This document shows positions 17,780 to 25,722 of a stretch of DNA of 64,000 nt, piece after piece. The notes beneath the pieces were generated by a model that had not been told where the DNA came from, made no database searches, and was given only the letters and a program-made list of their open reading frames with translations. This stretch comes from an uncultured Bacteroidales bacterium (GTDB lineage: Bacteria; Bacteroidota; Bacteroidia; Bacteroidales; WCHB1-69): the NCBI GenBank assembly GCA_934699095.1, contig CAKUVI010000006.1, positions 62,001-126,000 of the forward strand, in the 5' to 3' direction. The position numbers were made by a program, and so were the translations under genes. Position 1 is the stretch's first letter; each line of letters starts with the position of its first letter.

Positions 17780-18871
17780 ATGGGCAAGAAAGTACTTATG
17801 GCGATGAGCGGCGGCATTGACAGCAGTGTCGCTGCGTTGCTTTTATTAGAGCAGGGATTTGAGCTTGAGGGTGTCACTTTCCGCACTTTCGACTCCATAA
17901 CTGAGAGCTGTATGGCACGCGAGAAAGGATGCTGTTCTGTGGATGCCATCTTCGAAGCCAAACATTTGGCCGAAAAGCTTGGATTCCCGCATCATATCCT
18001 CGATGTCCGCGACCTGTTCAGGCACACCGTCATACAAGATTTCATCGATCGTTATCTTGAATGCAAAACACCGAATCCTTGCGTGTTGTGCAATCCAGTG
18101 ATAAAGTGGGGCAGAGTTCTTGAACTCGCCGACGAACTTGATTGCGACTATATAGCTACTGGCCACTATGCCAGAATCTCCACTTGCGGAGACCGTTGTT
18201 TCCTCCAAAAAGGAGCCGACACCCTCAAGGACCAAACATATTTTCTGTGGAAACTGACATCGGAACAGCTAAAGCGTACCATATTTCCTCTTGGAGATCT
18301 TACAAAACAGGAAGTCAGGAAAATAGCCGCCGATCATGGATATGTGAAGCTGTCGCAGAAAAAGGAGAGTGAAGAGATCTGCTTCGTGACCGATGACAAT
18401 TATCGTAATTTTCTCAAAAGCGAAGTCCCTGACATTGGTTCAATCCTTCCCAAAGGAGATATTGTTGATACCGAAGGAAAGAAATATGGCGAGCATGATG
18501 GATTGTACAACTATACTATCGGTCAGCGCAAAGGCCTCGGCGTGGCGCTTGGCTATCCGGCATACGTTGTTGACTTGAATAAGGAGAACAACACTCTCGT
18601 ACTTGGATCACGTGAGAAGCTTTATTCTTCCTCGTGTGTTGTTGGCGAGCTTAATCTTACCAAAAATCAAGATTTCGAAAACGGTATCATGGTCAACTGT
18701 AAGGTACGTTACCGTAGCGAAGGTTGCGAGGCTAAGCTTCTCCACGCTGATGATGGTTCGGTAAGAGTTGTTTTCAGCGAGCCGGTGTTCGCCATAACCC
18801 CTGGACAGAGTGCTGTTTTCTATGACGGTGACGATCTCTTGGGAGGCGGCATTATCGTTTCCGCAAAGTGA
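17780..18871 (+). CDS. mnmA: tRNA-specific 2-thiouridylase MnmA
   Basis: MnmA adds sulfur to U34 of tRNAs for Lys, Glu and Gln. The 363-residue protein has the PP-loop SGGIDSSV at 10-17. The catalytic Cys104 is in CVLCNPVIKW and the second Cys201 is in EEICFV, with ATGHYAR and TIGQRKGLG as further marks. All key residues are present. The gene lies nine bases after the secreted C10 protease, an unexpected partner, and probably shares its promoter. It ends head-to-head with the next reverse gene with no spacer. Confidence 0.95.
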   Translation: MGKKVLMAMSGGIDSSVAALLLLEQGFELEGVTFRTFDSITESCMAREKGCCSVDAIFEAKHLAEKLGFPHHILDVRDLFRHTVIQDFIDRYLECKTPNPCVLCNPVIKWGRVLELADELDCDYIATGHYARISTCGDRCFLQKGADTLKDQTYFLWKLTSEQLKRTIFPLGDLTKQEVRKIAADHGYVKLSQKKESEEICFVTDDNYRNFLKSEVPDIGSILPKGDIVDTEGKKYGEHDGLYNYTIGQRKGLGVALGYPAYVVDLNKENNTLVLGSREKLYSSSCVVGELNLTKNQDFENGIMVNCKVRYRSEGCEAKLLHADDGSVRVVFSEPVFAITPGQSAVFYDGDDLLGGGIIVSAK

Positions 18872-19372
18872 TTATTTCAATATGAAATGCACGATATTGC
18901 TGTATAAGATTGTGTCGGAGGTGCGCACGGCAAAGAGATAGTCGTAAGGCATATCTTTCTCCAAATCCCTCAAAACAATCTTGTATTTGTGTGATTCCTG
19001 TTCTTTTGCATCAATGACATTCCATTCTTTTGTGCCGCTGTAGCGGTAAAACAGAGAGACCCGATCTGTGTTGTTTACCGAAGGGGATGTTGTCAGATTG
19101 AAAGTCACCGTTGGGTGAAATCCTGAGCTCAGAGTCCATTTCTTGTCAATCACGATGTCTTTTTCGGTGAAGGAGAGTAATTCTGAGCCTTTGAATTTCG
19201 TGGTTAAGGTGGTCTGGGTGGTGGCTTCCTCACGCATTTTCTTCATCGAGAAACGCCAGTAAAAATATAATCCGGAGAGGAAAGCTATAATTATCAAAGC
19301 AAGAACGATGAAAAATCCGTAATGGGATTCATCATCGTTCGTTTTTTTGCCGTTATAAGGTGTTATTTGCAT
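18872..19372 (-). CDS. Single-pass membrane protein of unknown function
   Basis: I start at the ATG read from 19372, one base after the lipoprotein stop; the longer frame overlaps that gene. The 166-residue product has a polar N-terminus, one TM segment (GFFIVLALIIIAFLSGLYFYW) at about 19-40, and an extracytoplasmic domain of beta-strand character resembling a fibronectin-type fold. No catalytic motif is seen. It is the third gene of the sirtuin operon. Confidence 0.65.
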   Translation of the reverse strand: MQITPYNGKKTNDDESHYGFFIVLALIIIAFLSGLYFYWRFSMKKMREEATTQTTLTTKFKGSELLSFTEKDIVIDKKWTLSSGFHPTVTFNLTTSPSVNNTDRVSLFYRYSGTKEWNVIDAKEQESHKYKIVLRDLEKDMPYDYLFAVRTSDTILYSNIVHFILK

Positions 19373-19373
19373 A

Positions 19374-19829
19374 CTAATATGACCTGGAGTACATTTCAAT
19401 GCGCCAGTGGTCGCCGTGTTCATCGTTGAATTCAATGATGAAGTCGCGTCGCGAGAGTCTCATCACATTGGCGGTGTAGATGTATCTTTTCCCGCAGAAA
19501 GTGTAGTTGAAGTCGATGGTCTTGGCTTTAGGGTCAAGGATGTAGGTTGCAAATGAAGATTCGCGGATCTCGCCGTTGAACTTGCCGACAACCCTCATGA
19601 CGTGGTCGGCATAGAGATAATAGAAGGTCTCGGGTTTATAGGCGGTGTATTCGGTATCTTCAATCTCTTTGCCATTGAGGAATGTGTGTGTGACCTGCCA
19701 TGAGTTCACTATCCTGTATTCGCTTGAGTAGAGACTGGGGACACCTTCCGGATAGTTCTCGCAGCCGGAGAGTGCAAACATGGCTGTGAAGGTCAGGACG
19801 ATAAGGGCTATTCTTGATGTCTTTTTCAT
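19374..19829 (-). CDS. Small lipoprotein of unknown function
   Basis: The 151-residue product has a lipoprotein signal with lipobox ALSGC at about residues 19-23. The mature part is beta-rich with Tyr and charged residues and looks like the lipocalin-like or DUF5004-type small lipoproteins of Bacteroidetes, but I cannot assign a family. It starts ten bases after the sirtuin stop and is followed by the membrane protein gene with one base between, so the three form one unit. Confidence 0.7.
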   Translation of the reverse strand: MKKTSRIALIVLTFTAMFALSGCENYPEGVPSLYSSEYRIVNSWQVTHTFLNGKEIEDTEYTAYKPETFYYLYADHVMRVVGKFNGEIRESSFATYILDPKAKTIDFNYTFCGKRYIYTANVMRLSRRDFIIEFNDEHGDHWRIEMYSRSY

Positions 19830-19838
19830 TTTCAGCTA

Positions 19839-20522
19839 TTATTTTCGTAATTCTTTCACTAAGATATCCATGCCAATTGTGGCTTTTTCCTCAATAAAGG
19901 ATATTTTTGGAGATGCGGACGCTGGTATTTTAGGGTCTATGAGGTATATTTTGGCGTTATGCGGAGCATAGTGTACGAGGCCTGCGGCAGGGTACACGGC
20001 CAGTGAGGTGCCGACGATTACGAGTATGTCGCATTTTTCCACTTCGCGGGCTGCATCTTCCAGCAATGGGACGGCCTCGCCGAACCACACGATAAACGGG
20101 CGCAGGCGCGAGCCGTCGGCAGCGCGCGACCCCTTGACGATGTCGTCGTAGCCTATGTCTATGACGTCAGTCTTGCTCTCGTTGCAGGCTTTCGTCAACT
20201 CGCCATGCAGGTGGATGACTTTCGTGGAACCTGCACGCTCGTGAAGATTGTCAACGTTCTGTGTGACAACTGTCACATCAAAGTCTTTCTCCAAATCTGC
20301 AACCAAAAGGTGAGCCTTGTTCGGCTTGCACCCCTCAAGCTGCCTCCTTCGCTCATTGTAGAAGTCGATTATGAGATCCGGATTCCTGTACCAACCGTCA
20401 ATTGATGCGACATCCTCAACGTTATGGTTCTCCCAAAGCCCATCGCTGTCGCGGAAAGTGCTGATTCCGCTCTCAGCGCTTATTCCTGCCCCTGTTAAAA
20501 ACACAATCCTTTTTTTGCTCAT
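19839..20522 (-). CDS. Sir2-family NAD-dependent protein deacylase
   Basis: The 227-residue sirtuin carries GAGISAESGI at 11-20, TQNVDNLH at 87-94 and catalytic His106 in HLHGE. Tyr55 and Arg58 in FYNERR form the YxxR pair that in CobB/SIRT5-type (class III) sirtuins favours succinyl- or malonyl-lysine. The four zinc-binding Cys are missing: only one Cys lies between the catalytic His and RPFIVWFGE. NAD-binding GTSLAVYPAAG follows. Loss of the zinc site is seen, to my knowledge, in other Bacteroidetes copies. It heads an operon and shares a divergent promoter region with the DUF4230 genes. Confidence 0.9.
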   Translation of the reverse strand: MSKKRIVFLTGAGISAESGISTFRDSDGLWENHNVEDVASIDGWYRNPDLIIDFYNERRRQLEGCKPNKAHLLVADLEKDFDVTVVTQNVDNLHERAGSTKVIHLHGELTKACNESKTDVIDIGYDDIVKGSRAADGSRLRPFIVWFGEAVPLLEDAAREVEKCDILVIVGTSLAVYPAAGLVHYAPHNAKIYLIDPKIPASASPKISFIEEKATIGMDILVKELRK

Positions 20523-20545
20523 TTTTTTTCTTTTTATATTAAACG

Positions 20546-20577
20546 CAAAAATATGAAATTTTGTCTATATTTGCAAA
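20546..20577 (-). promoter_or_regulatory. Promoter of the sirtuin operon
   Basis: On the reverse strand TATTTTTG lies at 20546-20553 and TTTG at 20574-20577 with a 20-base spacer, matching the consensus. It overlaps the forward -7 box of the divergent DUF4230 genes. Confidence 0.65.
20566..20573 (+). promoter_or_regulatory. -7 box of the DUF4230 gene pair
   Basis: TATATTTG lies 22 bases before the ATG at 20596, inside the spacer of the opposing sirtuin promoter. A -33 box is not evident. Confidence 0.55.
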
Positions 20578-20595
20578 TAAAACTTAAGATTTGAA

Positions 20596-21210
20596 ATGAA
20601 ATTAGATTCCAATCAAAAATCAGTGATTTTCCTGCTGGTCTGCGTCCTTCTGCTTTTCACGGCTCTGCTTGTCCCGTACAAGAGAGTTCAGGAAAAATCC
20701 TTTAATAAAAAGGAGATACTCGGAGTTCTCAAAGAACAGAGCAAAATAGCCACCACTGAGGTCTCCATCAGGAAAATGGGCGTTTACGATTCAGAAACGG
20801 AAATTAAATCCCTTAACCCGTCAAAATGGAAGCTTGGGATGCGTGTGTGCGTAGTGCCCGTGGATGTTAAAATCCGTTATGGTATTGATCTCGAAAAACT
20901 GAACGACAGCGATATTGAGATTCTGAAGGGCGACTCTGTGAGAATTCATCTTCCGTCCCCTGAAATAATCGACAAGGGCTTTGTGCCTACAACCGATAAT
21001 AATGAGGTTGTGGTGTTGAAGACAGGCCTGCGCGATGATGTGGGCGAATCCACAATCCAGGAGATTAAAAACCTTGCATTTGAAGATGTTATTGCACAGG
21101 AAAAGGATATTAAGGACAAGATTTCAGATGAAATCAAAAACAATACAGAGGTTGTCTTCACTTCTGTTTTATCACAAATGGGTTTGACACCTGTCTTCGT
21201 ATATGAATAA
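20596..21210 (+). CDS. DUF4230-like membrane-anchored protein (first of two)
   Basis: The 204-residue product has a short cytoplasmic start, one TM segment at about residues 9-27 (SVIFLLVCVLLLFTALLVPY) and an extracytoplasmic domain. That domain holds VSIRKMGVYDSE and VPVDVKIRYGIDLEKL, the alternating strands and Gly-Asp-Leu feature of DUF4230. No enzymatic residues are apparent. It overlaps the next gene by eight bases. The pair is likely made together; the function of the family is unknown. Confidence 0.7.
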   Translation: MKLDSNQKSVIFLLVCVLLLFTALLVPYKRVQEKSFNKKEILGVLKEQSKIATTEVSIRKMGVYDSETEIKSLNPSKWKLGMRVCVVPVDVKIRYGIDLEKLNDSDIEILKGDSVRIHLPSPEIIDKGFVPTTDNNEVVVLKTGLRDDVGESTIQEIKNLAFEDVIAQEKDIKDKISDEIKNNTEVVFTSVLSQMGLTPVFVYE

Positions 21211-21814
21211 TAAGATGGTTATGAACACAAGATTTTTCAAGATATTCGGTTTGATATGCCTTGTTTTGGCCGCTTTCTGTCTGTATTCCAAATTTTCATC
21301 GAAGGATGATCCCGATGCTATCAAAATAGAGGATACACCAGCGGTTATAGAATCAACCCGCCCGATAGGTGTGCTTTATTTATACACAGCTGTCGTGGAA
21401 GAGTATGCCAATGATGCCTTCTATGGAAGTGGCATCGGAAGCTCGTTGTTAGGCAAAGGCAACGGAGTGCTGAAACGCAAGCATTCCTGCGTGCAGATAC
21501 TGAAGCAACAGGTTAACCTGACCATGGATATGAATAGTGTTAAGTACGAGCCGATTGCTAACACCGACACTGTGATCGTGAGCCTCCCTGATGTTGATTT
21601 TTCACAGTCAACAATCGGTTCCTGGTTCAAATCCGACAGCGAAAGCGAGGAACGTGCCGTGGAGTACGATTCCAAACCGTTAATTGAGCGTGTTGAGAGA
21701 AAAATCGAGTCGAAATACAACACTATAGACAACAGGAACAAAGCCCGTCAACAGGCTGAGAATGTGCTTTCAGAGTTTCTTCAAAGAGAAGGGAAAATCG
21801 CGGTCTTCAATTAA
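21203..21814 (+). CDS. DUF4230-like membrane-anchored protein (second of two)
   Basis: The 203-residue product repeats the plan of the preceding one: TM segment near residues 10-26, then an extracytoplasmic domain with LYLYTAVVEEY and paired strands, ending in a helical region rich in Arg/Gln/Asn. ATG codons at 21203, 21215 and 21221 are possible; I keep the first because it couples to the preceding stop. Its stop overlaps the terC stop on the other strand by four bases. Confidence 0.68.
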   Translation: MNNKMVMNTRFFKIFGLICLVLAAFCLYSKFSSKDDPDAIKIEDTPAVIESTRPIGVLYLYTAVVEEYANDAFYGSGIGSSLLGKGNGVLKRKHSCVQILKQQVNLTMDMNSVKYEPIANTDTVIVSLPDVDFSQSTIGSWFKSDSESEERAVEYDSKPLIERVERKIESKYNTIDNRNKARQQAENVLSEFLQREGKIAVFN

Positions 21815-22857
21815 AATGTCCTGTTTTCTTTAGGAGGGAAGAAAACAGAAGCCAAGATGCTGACGGCCAGAATGGAGATGATGACAACCAAGGATGTCAC
21901 AATTCCTATCTCTATGTGAAGGAGAGGCAGGAACATCTTGACACCAATAAATGTCAACAATACCGACAAGCCGATTCTCAGATATGCGAATTTGTCCATG
22001 ATGCTCTCCAACATGAAAAACATTGATCTTAAGCCCAATATAGCAAAGATATTGGAGAAGAAGACAATGTGCGGGTCGTGAGTTACGGAGAAAATGGCAG
22101 GGATTGAGTCGAATGCGAATATGATGTCGGAGAATTCTATGATCAAAAGCACAACGAAAAGCGGTGTGCAGAGCCATCTTCCATCGATTTTGGTGAAGAA
22201 ATCATGACCGGAAAAAGCAGAAGTGCTGAGTTTGTGCTTTGTCATGAATTTTACAACCGGGTGGTTTTCAACGTCAACAGTCTCTTTCTTGTTCCTTTCA
22301 AGGAACATCTTGATTCCGGAATAGATAAGAATACCACCGAAGATGAGCAGCAGCCAATGGAATCGCTGGATGAGTGCGGAGGCAGTGAATATGAATATGA
22401 AACGCAGCACAATGGCCCCCAAAATACCATAGAACAGAACCCTGTGGTAGTATTGCTTTTCAACCCCGAACGACATGAAGATCATGATCATCACGAAGAT
22501 GTTGTCGATTGAAAGCGAGAGTTCTATGAGATAACCTGTTATATATTCAAGAGAAAGTTGCTTTTTGTATGCTTTCAGATTCTCTTCAAATGACAAGGCG
22601 TCATCGTATGTCACGCCATGTTCATATAGTTCATTCTGGGCGATGAGATGGTCTTTGTCGTGCACGTTCACGATAAAGTCGCCCTTAGTTCTCAAAAAGA
22701 TAAAGAATATCAATGAGAGTGAAATCCATAGTGCAGTCCAACCCGCTGACTCTTTGAAGGTTACAATATGATCTTTCTTGTGAAGTACTCCAAGGTCAAG
22801 GAACATCAGAAATGATACAAAAACGATAAAGATCAGTAAAAACAGGTTTTCAGTCAT
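21811..22857 (-). CDS. TerC/Alx-family integral membrane protein
   Basis: The 348-residue protein has seven to nine TM segments and two acidic TerC signatures. They are in ELSLSIDNIFVMIMIF near residue 112 and IEFSDIIFAFDSIPAIF near residue 240, both needed for metal handling in the family. Members of this branch (Alx, YkoY-like) export manganese or support metal loading of secreted proteins. The N-terminal cytoplasmic loop of about 50 residues is typical of Alx. The leader is only about 15-20 bases, too short for the yybP-ykoY manganese riboswitch, so regulation may differ from E. coli alx. Confidence 0.9.
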   Translation of the reverse strand: MTENLFLLIFIVFVSFLMFLDLGVLHKKDHIVTFKESAGWTALWISLSLIFFIFLRTKGDFIVNVHDKDHLIAQNELYEHGVTYDDALSFEENLKAYKKQLSLEYITGYLIELSLSIDNIFVMIMIFMSFGVEKQYYHRVLFYGILGAIVLRFIFIFTASALIQRFHWLLLIFGGILIYSGIKMFLERNKKETVDVENHPVVKFMTKHKLSTSAFSGHDFFTKIDGRWLCTPLFVVLLIIEFSDIIFAFDSIPAIFSVTHDPHIVFFSNIFAILGLRSMFFMLESIMDKFAYLRIGLSVLLTFIGVKMFLPLLHIEIGIVTSLVVIISILAVSILASVFFPPKENRTF

Positions 22858-22875
22858 AGTTGATAAATTTGGCTG

Positions 22876-22883
22876 CGAAAATA
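22876..22883 (-). promoter_or_regulatory. -7 box upstream of the TerC gene
   Basis: Reverse strand TATTTTCG, matching TAnnTTCG, lies 19 bases before the ATG at 22857 and is preceded by an A-tract. Confidence 0.5.
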
Positions 22884-22945
22884 CATTTTTTGTCTGATAA
22901 TCAGTTTTAAAATGTTGGAAAATTCAGAATTCATTCAGATATGAG

Positions 22946-25705
22946 TCATAGTGAAGATTTCATGGTGTGGCGGCCGCTTCCGAGAGTCTGTTTTTTGTAG
23001 CCTTCGCGGGTTGGCAGCCAAACATCTGCGGATGTATTTGCAGGAATGAGGATGTTCCAGGTGAAGTTCTTGCCTTTGCGTACCCATTTGCTTTCGATCC
23101 TTCCTGAAACTGAATTATAGGCGCAGTTCACGTGGTTGAGACCGTTGATGGGGTAGGGTTTGAGCTCTATTTTGCTGTATCCGGGCTCTTTGGCGCGTAT
23201 TCCGCCTAAATATTCATATTCCCAAAGAATCAGGTCGCCGAGCAGCATCACGTGGTTGCCTGAGTTCATGTAAGGGGCGGCGGTGTTGCCGTTCCAGAGT
23301 TCCCAGATGGTGGTGGCCCCGTTCTTGGCCATGTAGCCCCAGCTCGGGTATGTGTCGTCGGTGGCGATTTTCAGGGCCAAGTCGCCGCGTCCCATCTCCG
23401 TCAGTGTGCGCATCAGCACTTGAATTCCGATCACGCCTGTGGATACGTGCCCGCCGAATTCGCCTACAGTTTTGTCTATGATGTTGGCAAAAACCTTGTC
23501 TTCCAAGCCTTTCGGTACCATGCCGAACCAAAGGGGAAGGATGTTTGCAGTCACCGTATTGTTGTCGTAGCGGTATGTGTCAGGGTTGAAGTATTTTTTG
23601 TTATAGGATTCTGTCACATATTTTATGTCGTTCCTGAATAGGACAGAATCATCGTCATAGCCGAGGAGTTTTGCGAAATGTGCCATTTTATTGGCTAAGA
23701 AGCAATAGAAGGGGGTGGAGATTACAGCGGCTTTGGTTTTGCGTGCGGTGTCTAAGGCGTGCACCAGTTCAAGCGATTCTGGTGGCATGCACCAGTCGCC
23801 GTAGCAGTCGCGGGTGAGGATGCCATCGTGCATATAGCTGTTTTTCATGTGCAGAATCCAGCGTTTCATGGCGTCGTAGTGCTCTTTGATGGGCTGTATG
23901 TCGCCGAAGCGTGTGTATAGCATGTCGGCTACGGTGATGATAGCGCCTGGCCAGGTCATGTTGTCGGTGTAGTGCCTCCAGTAATTGGGCCAGATGTCGC
24001 ATAGAGAACCGCTGTGCCACTGGCTGTCCTCGCCGTCGGTGAGCCATTTTGCGTAAAGATGATGGTTGTTGAAGATATATGATTCGCCGTAGTTTCCGGT
24101 GGTGCGGTCGCCAGTCCAGCCCATGCGCTCGTCGCGCTGCGGGCAGTCGGTGGGCATGCTCCTATAGTTGCCACGGATGCCCCAGTAGGCGTTGCGGTAC
24201 ACCTGGTTCATGACCTTGTTGGAGGTTTCAAACTCACCGGTTGTGGCCATCTCGTCGTAGAAGACAAGCCCTTTGAAGTCGCCGACAGATGGCGTGTTGC
24301 GCATTCCGCTGATTTCTACATAGCGGAATCCGTGGTAAACGAACGTGGGGTGCCAGGTGGCGTCTGCCGATGAGGATACGAAACGGTCGGTGGTCTCCGC
24401 ACCGCGCAGATTGTCGCGATAGATGTTGCTGTCGGCTTTGATTGATTCTGCGAAGCGCAATGTTATAGTGTCACCGCTGCGTTGCCCCGCAACTCTCATC
24501 TGCAGATAACCAACCATGTTCTGACCCATGTCAACGATCCATTTGTCGCCCTTTCTGAACACCGCAACGGGCGTCAACTCATCTTGTATCTTGATGTTGG
24601 GGTTCGACTGCGCCTCCAATTTGCCTTCCGGAGGGTGTACGGTGAATACGGGTATCCAGGATGAGTCGTCGTATCCAACAGTTGACCAGTCGCCGAGCTC
24701 CAAACGCTGGTCATAGGTCTCCCCGTCAAATTCGTTGAGGGAGCGTATCGGGCCGTTGTTGGTGATTTTCCAGCTGTCGTTGCTGACGATGCGCTCGGTG
24801 CTGCCGTCTTTATAGGTGACCTCCAGTTGCAGTATCATTCGGGGCCGGCCGTAGTGCATGACGTGCGTCTCGCCGCCCCATTCGTTCTCGCCGCGGTTGT
24901 AGCGCATAGCAAAGTAACGCCCTCCGGCCAATATTATGCCGAGCGCATTGTCACCCTTGTGCAATTGCTCTGTCACATCGTAGGCGTTGAAATAGACGCG
25001 TTTGCGGTAATCAGAGAGCGCAGGCTTGAAAATCTCCTCCGTCGCGACTTCGTTGCCGTTGAGAAATGCGCTGTACTGCCCTAAACCGCATACATAGAGC
25101 CGCGCTTCGCTGATTTCGTCGCGCAGGTTGAACTCTTTTCGTATGTAGCGCGCCGCAATGCGCGTGCGACGCACCAAACTGTCGTCGTCAAACTCATGAC
25201 CTATCCACAATGCACTCCAGTCTTCCTGTTCTAACAAGCTGATTTCAAAATAGTTGATTGAGCTTGATAATTCCAATTTCCCCACTTCTCCGTTTGAAGG
25301 GCTCGCCGATTTGCTATAGTCAACCGTTGCGTAAATTCGCCAGTATGCTCTGTCCCTGCTGTGAAGCTTTTTCCCTTCGTATGGAATATACAGCATTTGA
25401 TCAGAATTCACCGTCTTTGAATCCCATAGATCACCGACGCCTCTCTCAGCCATTTGCTTCGACGAAGCCACGATGATACGATAGGATGTCTGATGTACGT
25501 TGAAGGCGCCTTCTGCACGGTAATTCCAACTGAAACGCGGTGTGCCGGTTGCCAAAGGCATCCGTCCATCCTGCATTTCTACCGTGGCGTTAACTATCTC
25601 TATTGATGTTTTGGTTTGAATCTTGTCTCTGCTGTCGGATACTTTCCCATCTGCTATGAATGTTAAAAGAAGACAGATTATTGTAAAGAAATAATGCTTT
25701 TTCAT
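22946..25705 (-). CDS. Secreted alpha-L-rhamnosidase (GH78)
   Basis: GH78 enzymes release terminal alpha-L-rhamnose from pectic and flavonoid glycosides with inversion. The 919-residue product has a signal peptide (about 20 residues), a beta-sandwich N-terminal region with a rhamnosidase-type carbohydrate module (FNLRDEISEARLYVCGLG at about 195-212), and the (alpha/alpha)6 catalytic barrel. The barrel holds TDCPQRDERMGWTGD near residue 530 and GATTIWELWNG near residue 800, which include the conserved acidic catalytic residues. Length is normal. It is last in a four-gene reverse operon. Confidence 0.95.
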   Translation of the reverse strand: MKKHYFFTIICLLLTFIADGKVSDSRDKIQTKTSIEIVNATVEMQDGRMPLATGTPRFSWNYRAEGAFNVHQTSYRIIVASSKQMAERGVGDLWDSKTVNSDQMLYIPYEGKKLHSRDRAYWRIYATVDYSKSASPSNGEVGKLELSSSINYFEISLLEQEDWSALWIGHEFDDDSLVRRTRIAARYIRKEFNLRDEISEARLYVCGLGQYSAFLNGNEVATEEIFKPALSDYRKRVYFNAYDVTEQLHKGDNALGIILAGGRYFAMRYNRGENEWGGETHVMHYGRPRMILQLEVTYKDGSTERIVSNDSWKITNNGPIRSLNEFDGETYDQRLELGDWSTVGYDDSSWIPVFTVHPPEGKLEAQSNPNIKIQDELTPVAVFRKGDKWIVDMGQNMVGYLQMRVAGQRSGDTITLRFAESIKADSNIYRDNLRGAETTDRFVSSSADATWHPTFVYHGFRYVEISGMRNTPSVGDFKGLVFYDEMATTGEFETSNKVMNQVYRNAYWGIRGNYRSMPTDCPQRDERMGWTGDRTTGNYGESYIFNNHHLYAKWLTDGEDSQWHSGSLCDIWPNYWRHYTDNMTWPGAIITVADMLYTRFGDIQPIKEHYDAMKRWILHMKNSYMHDGILTRDCYGDWCMPPESLELVHALDTARKTKAAVISTPFYCFLANKMAHFAKLLGYDDDSVLFRNDIKYVTESYNKKYFNPDTYRYDNNTVTANILPLWFGMVPKGLEDKVFANIIDKTVGEFGGHVSTGVIGIQVLMRTLTEMGRGDLALKIATDDTYPSWGYMAKNGATTIWELWNGNTAAPYMNSGNHVMLLGDLILWEYEYLGGIRAKEPGYSKIELKPYPINGLNHVNCAYNSVSGRIESKWVRKGKNFTWNILIPANTSADVWLPTREGYKKQTLGSGRHTMKSSL

Positions 25706-25722
25706 AAGATATGATTTTTATG

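Noticed and set aside
22858..22945. Possible manganese (yybP-ykoY) riboswitch upstream of the TerC gene
   Set aside because: The predicted leader is only about 15-20 bases, too short for the structure.
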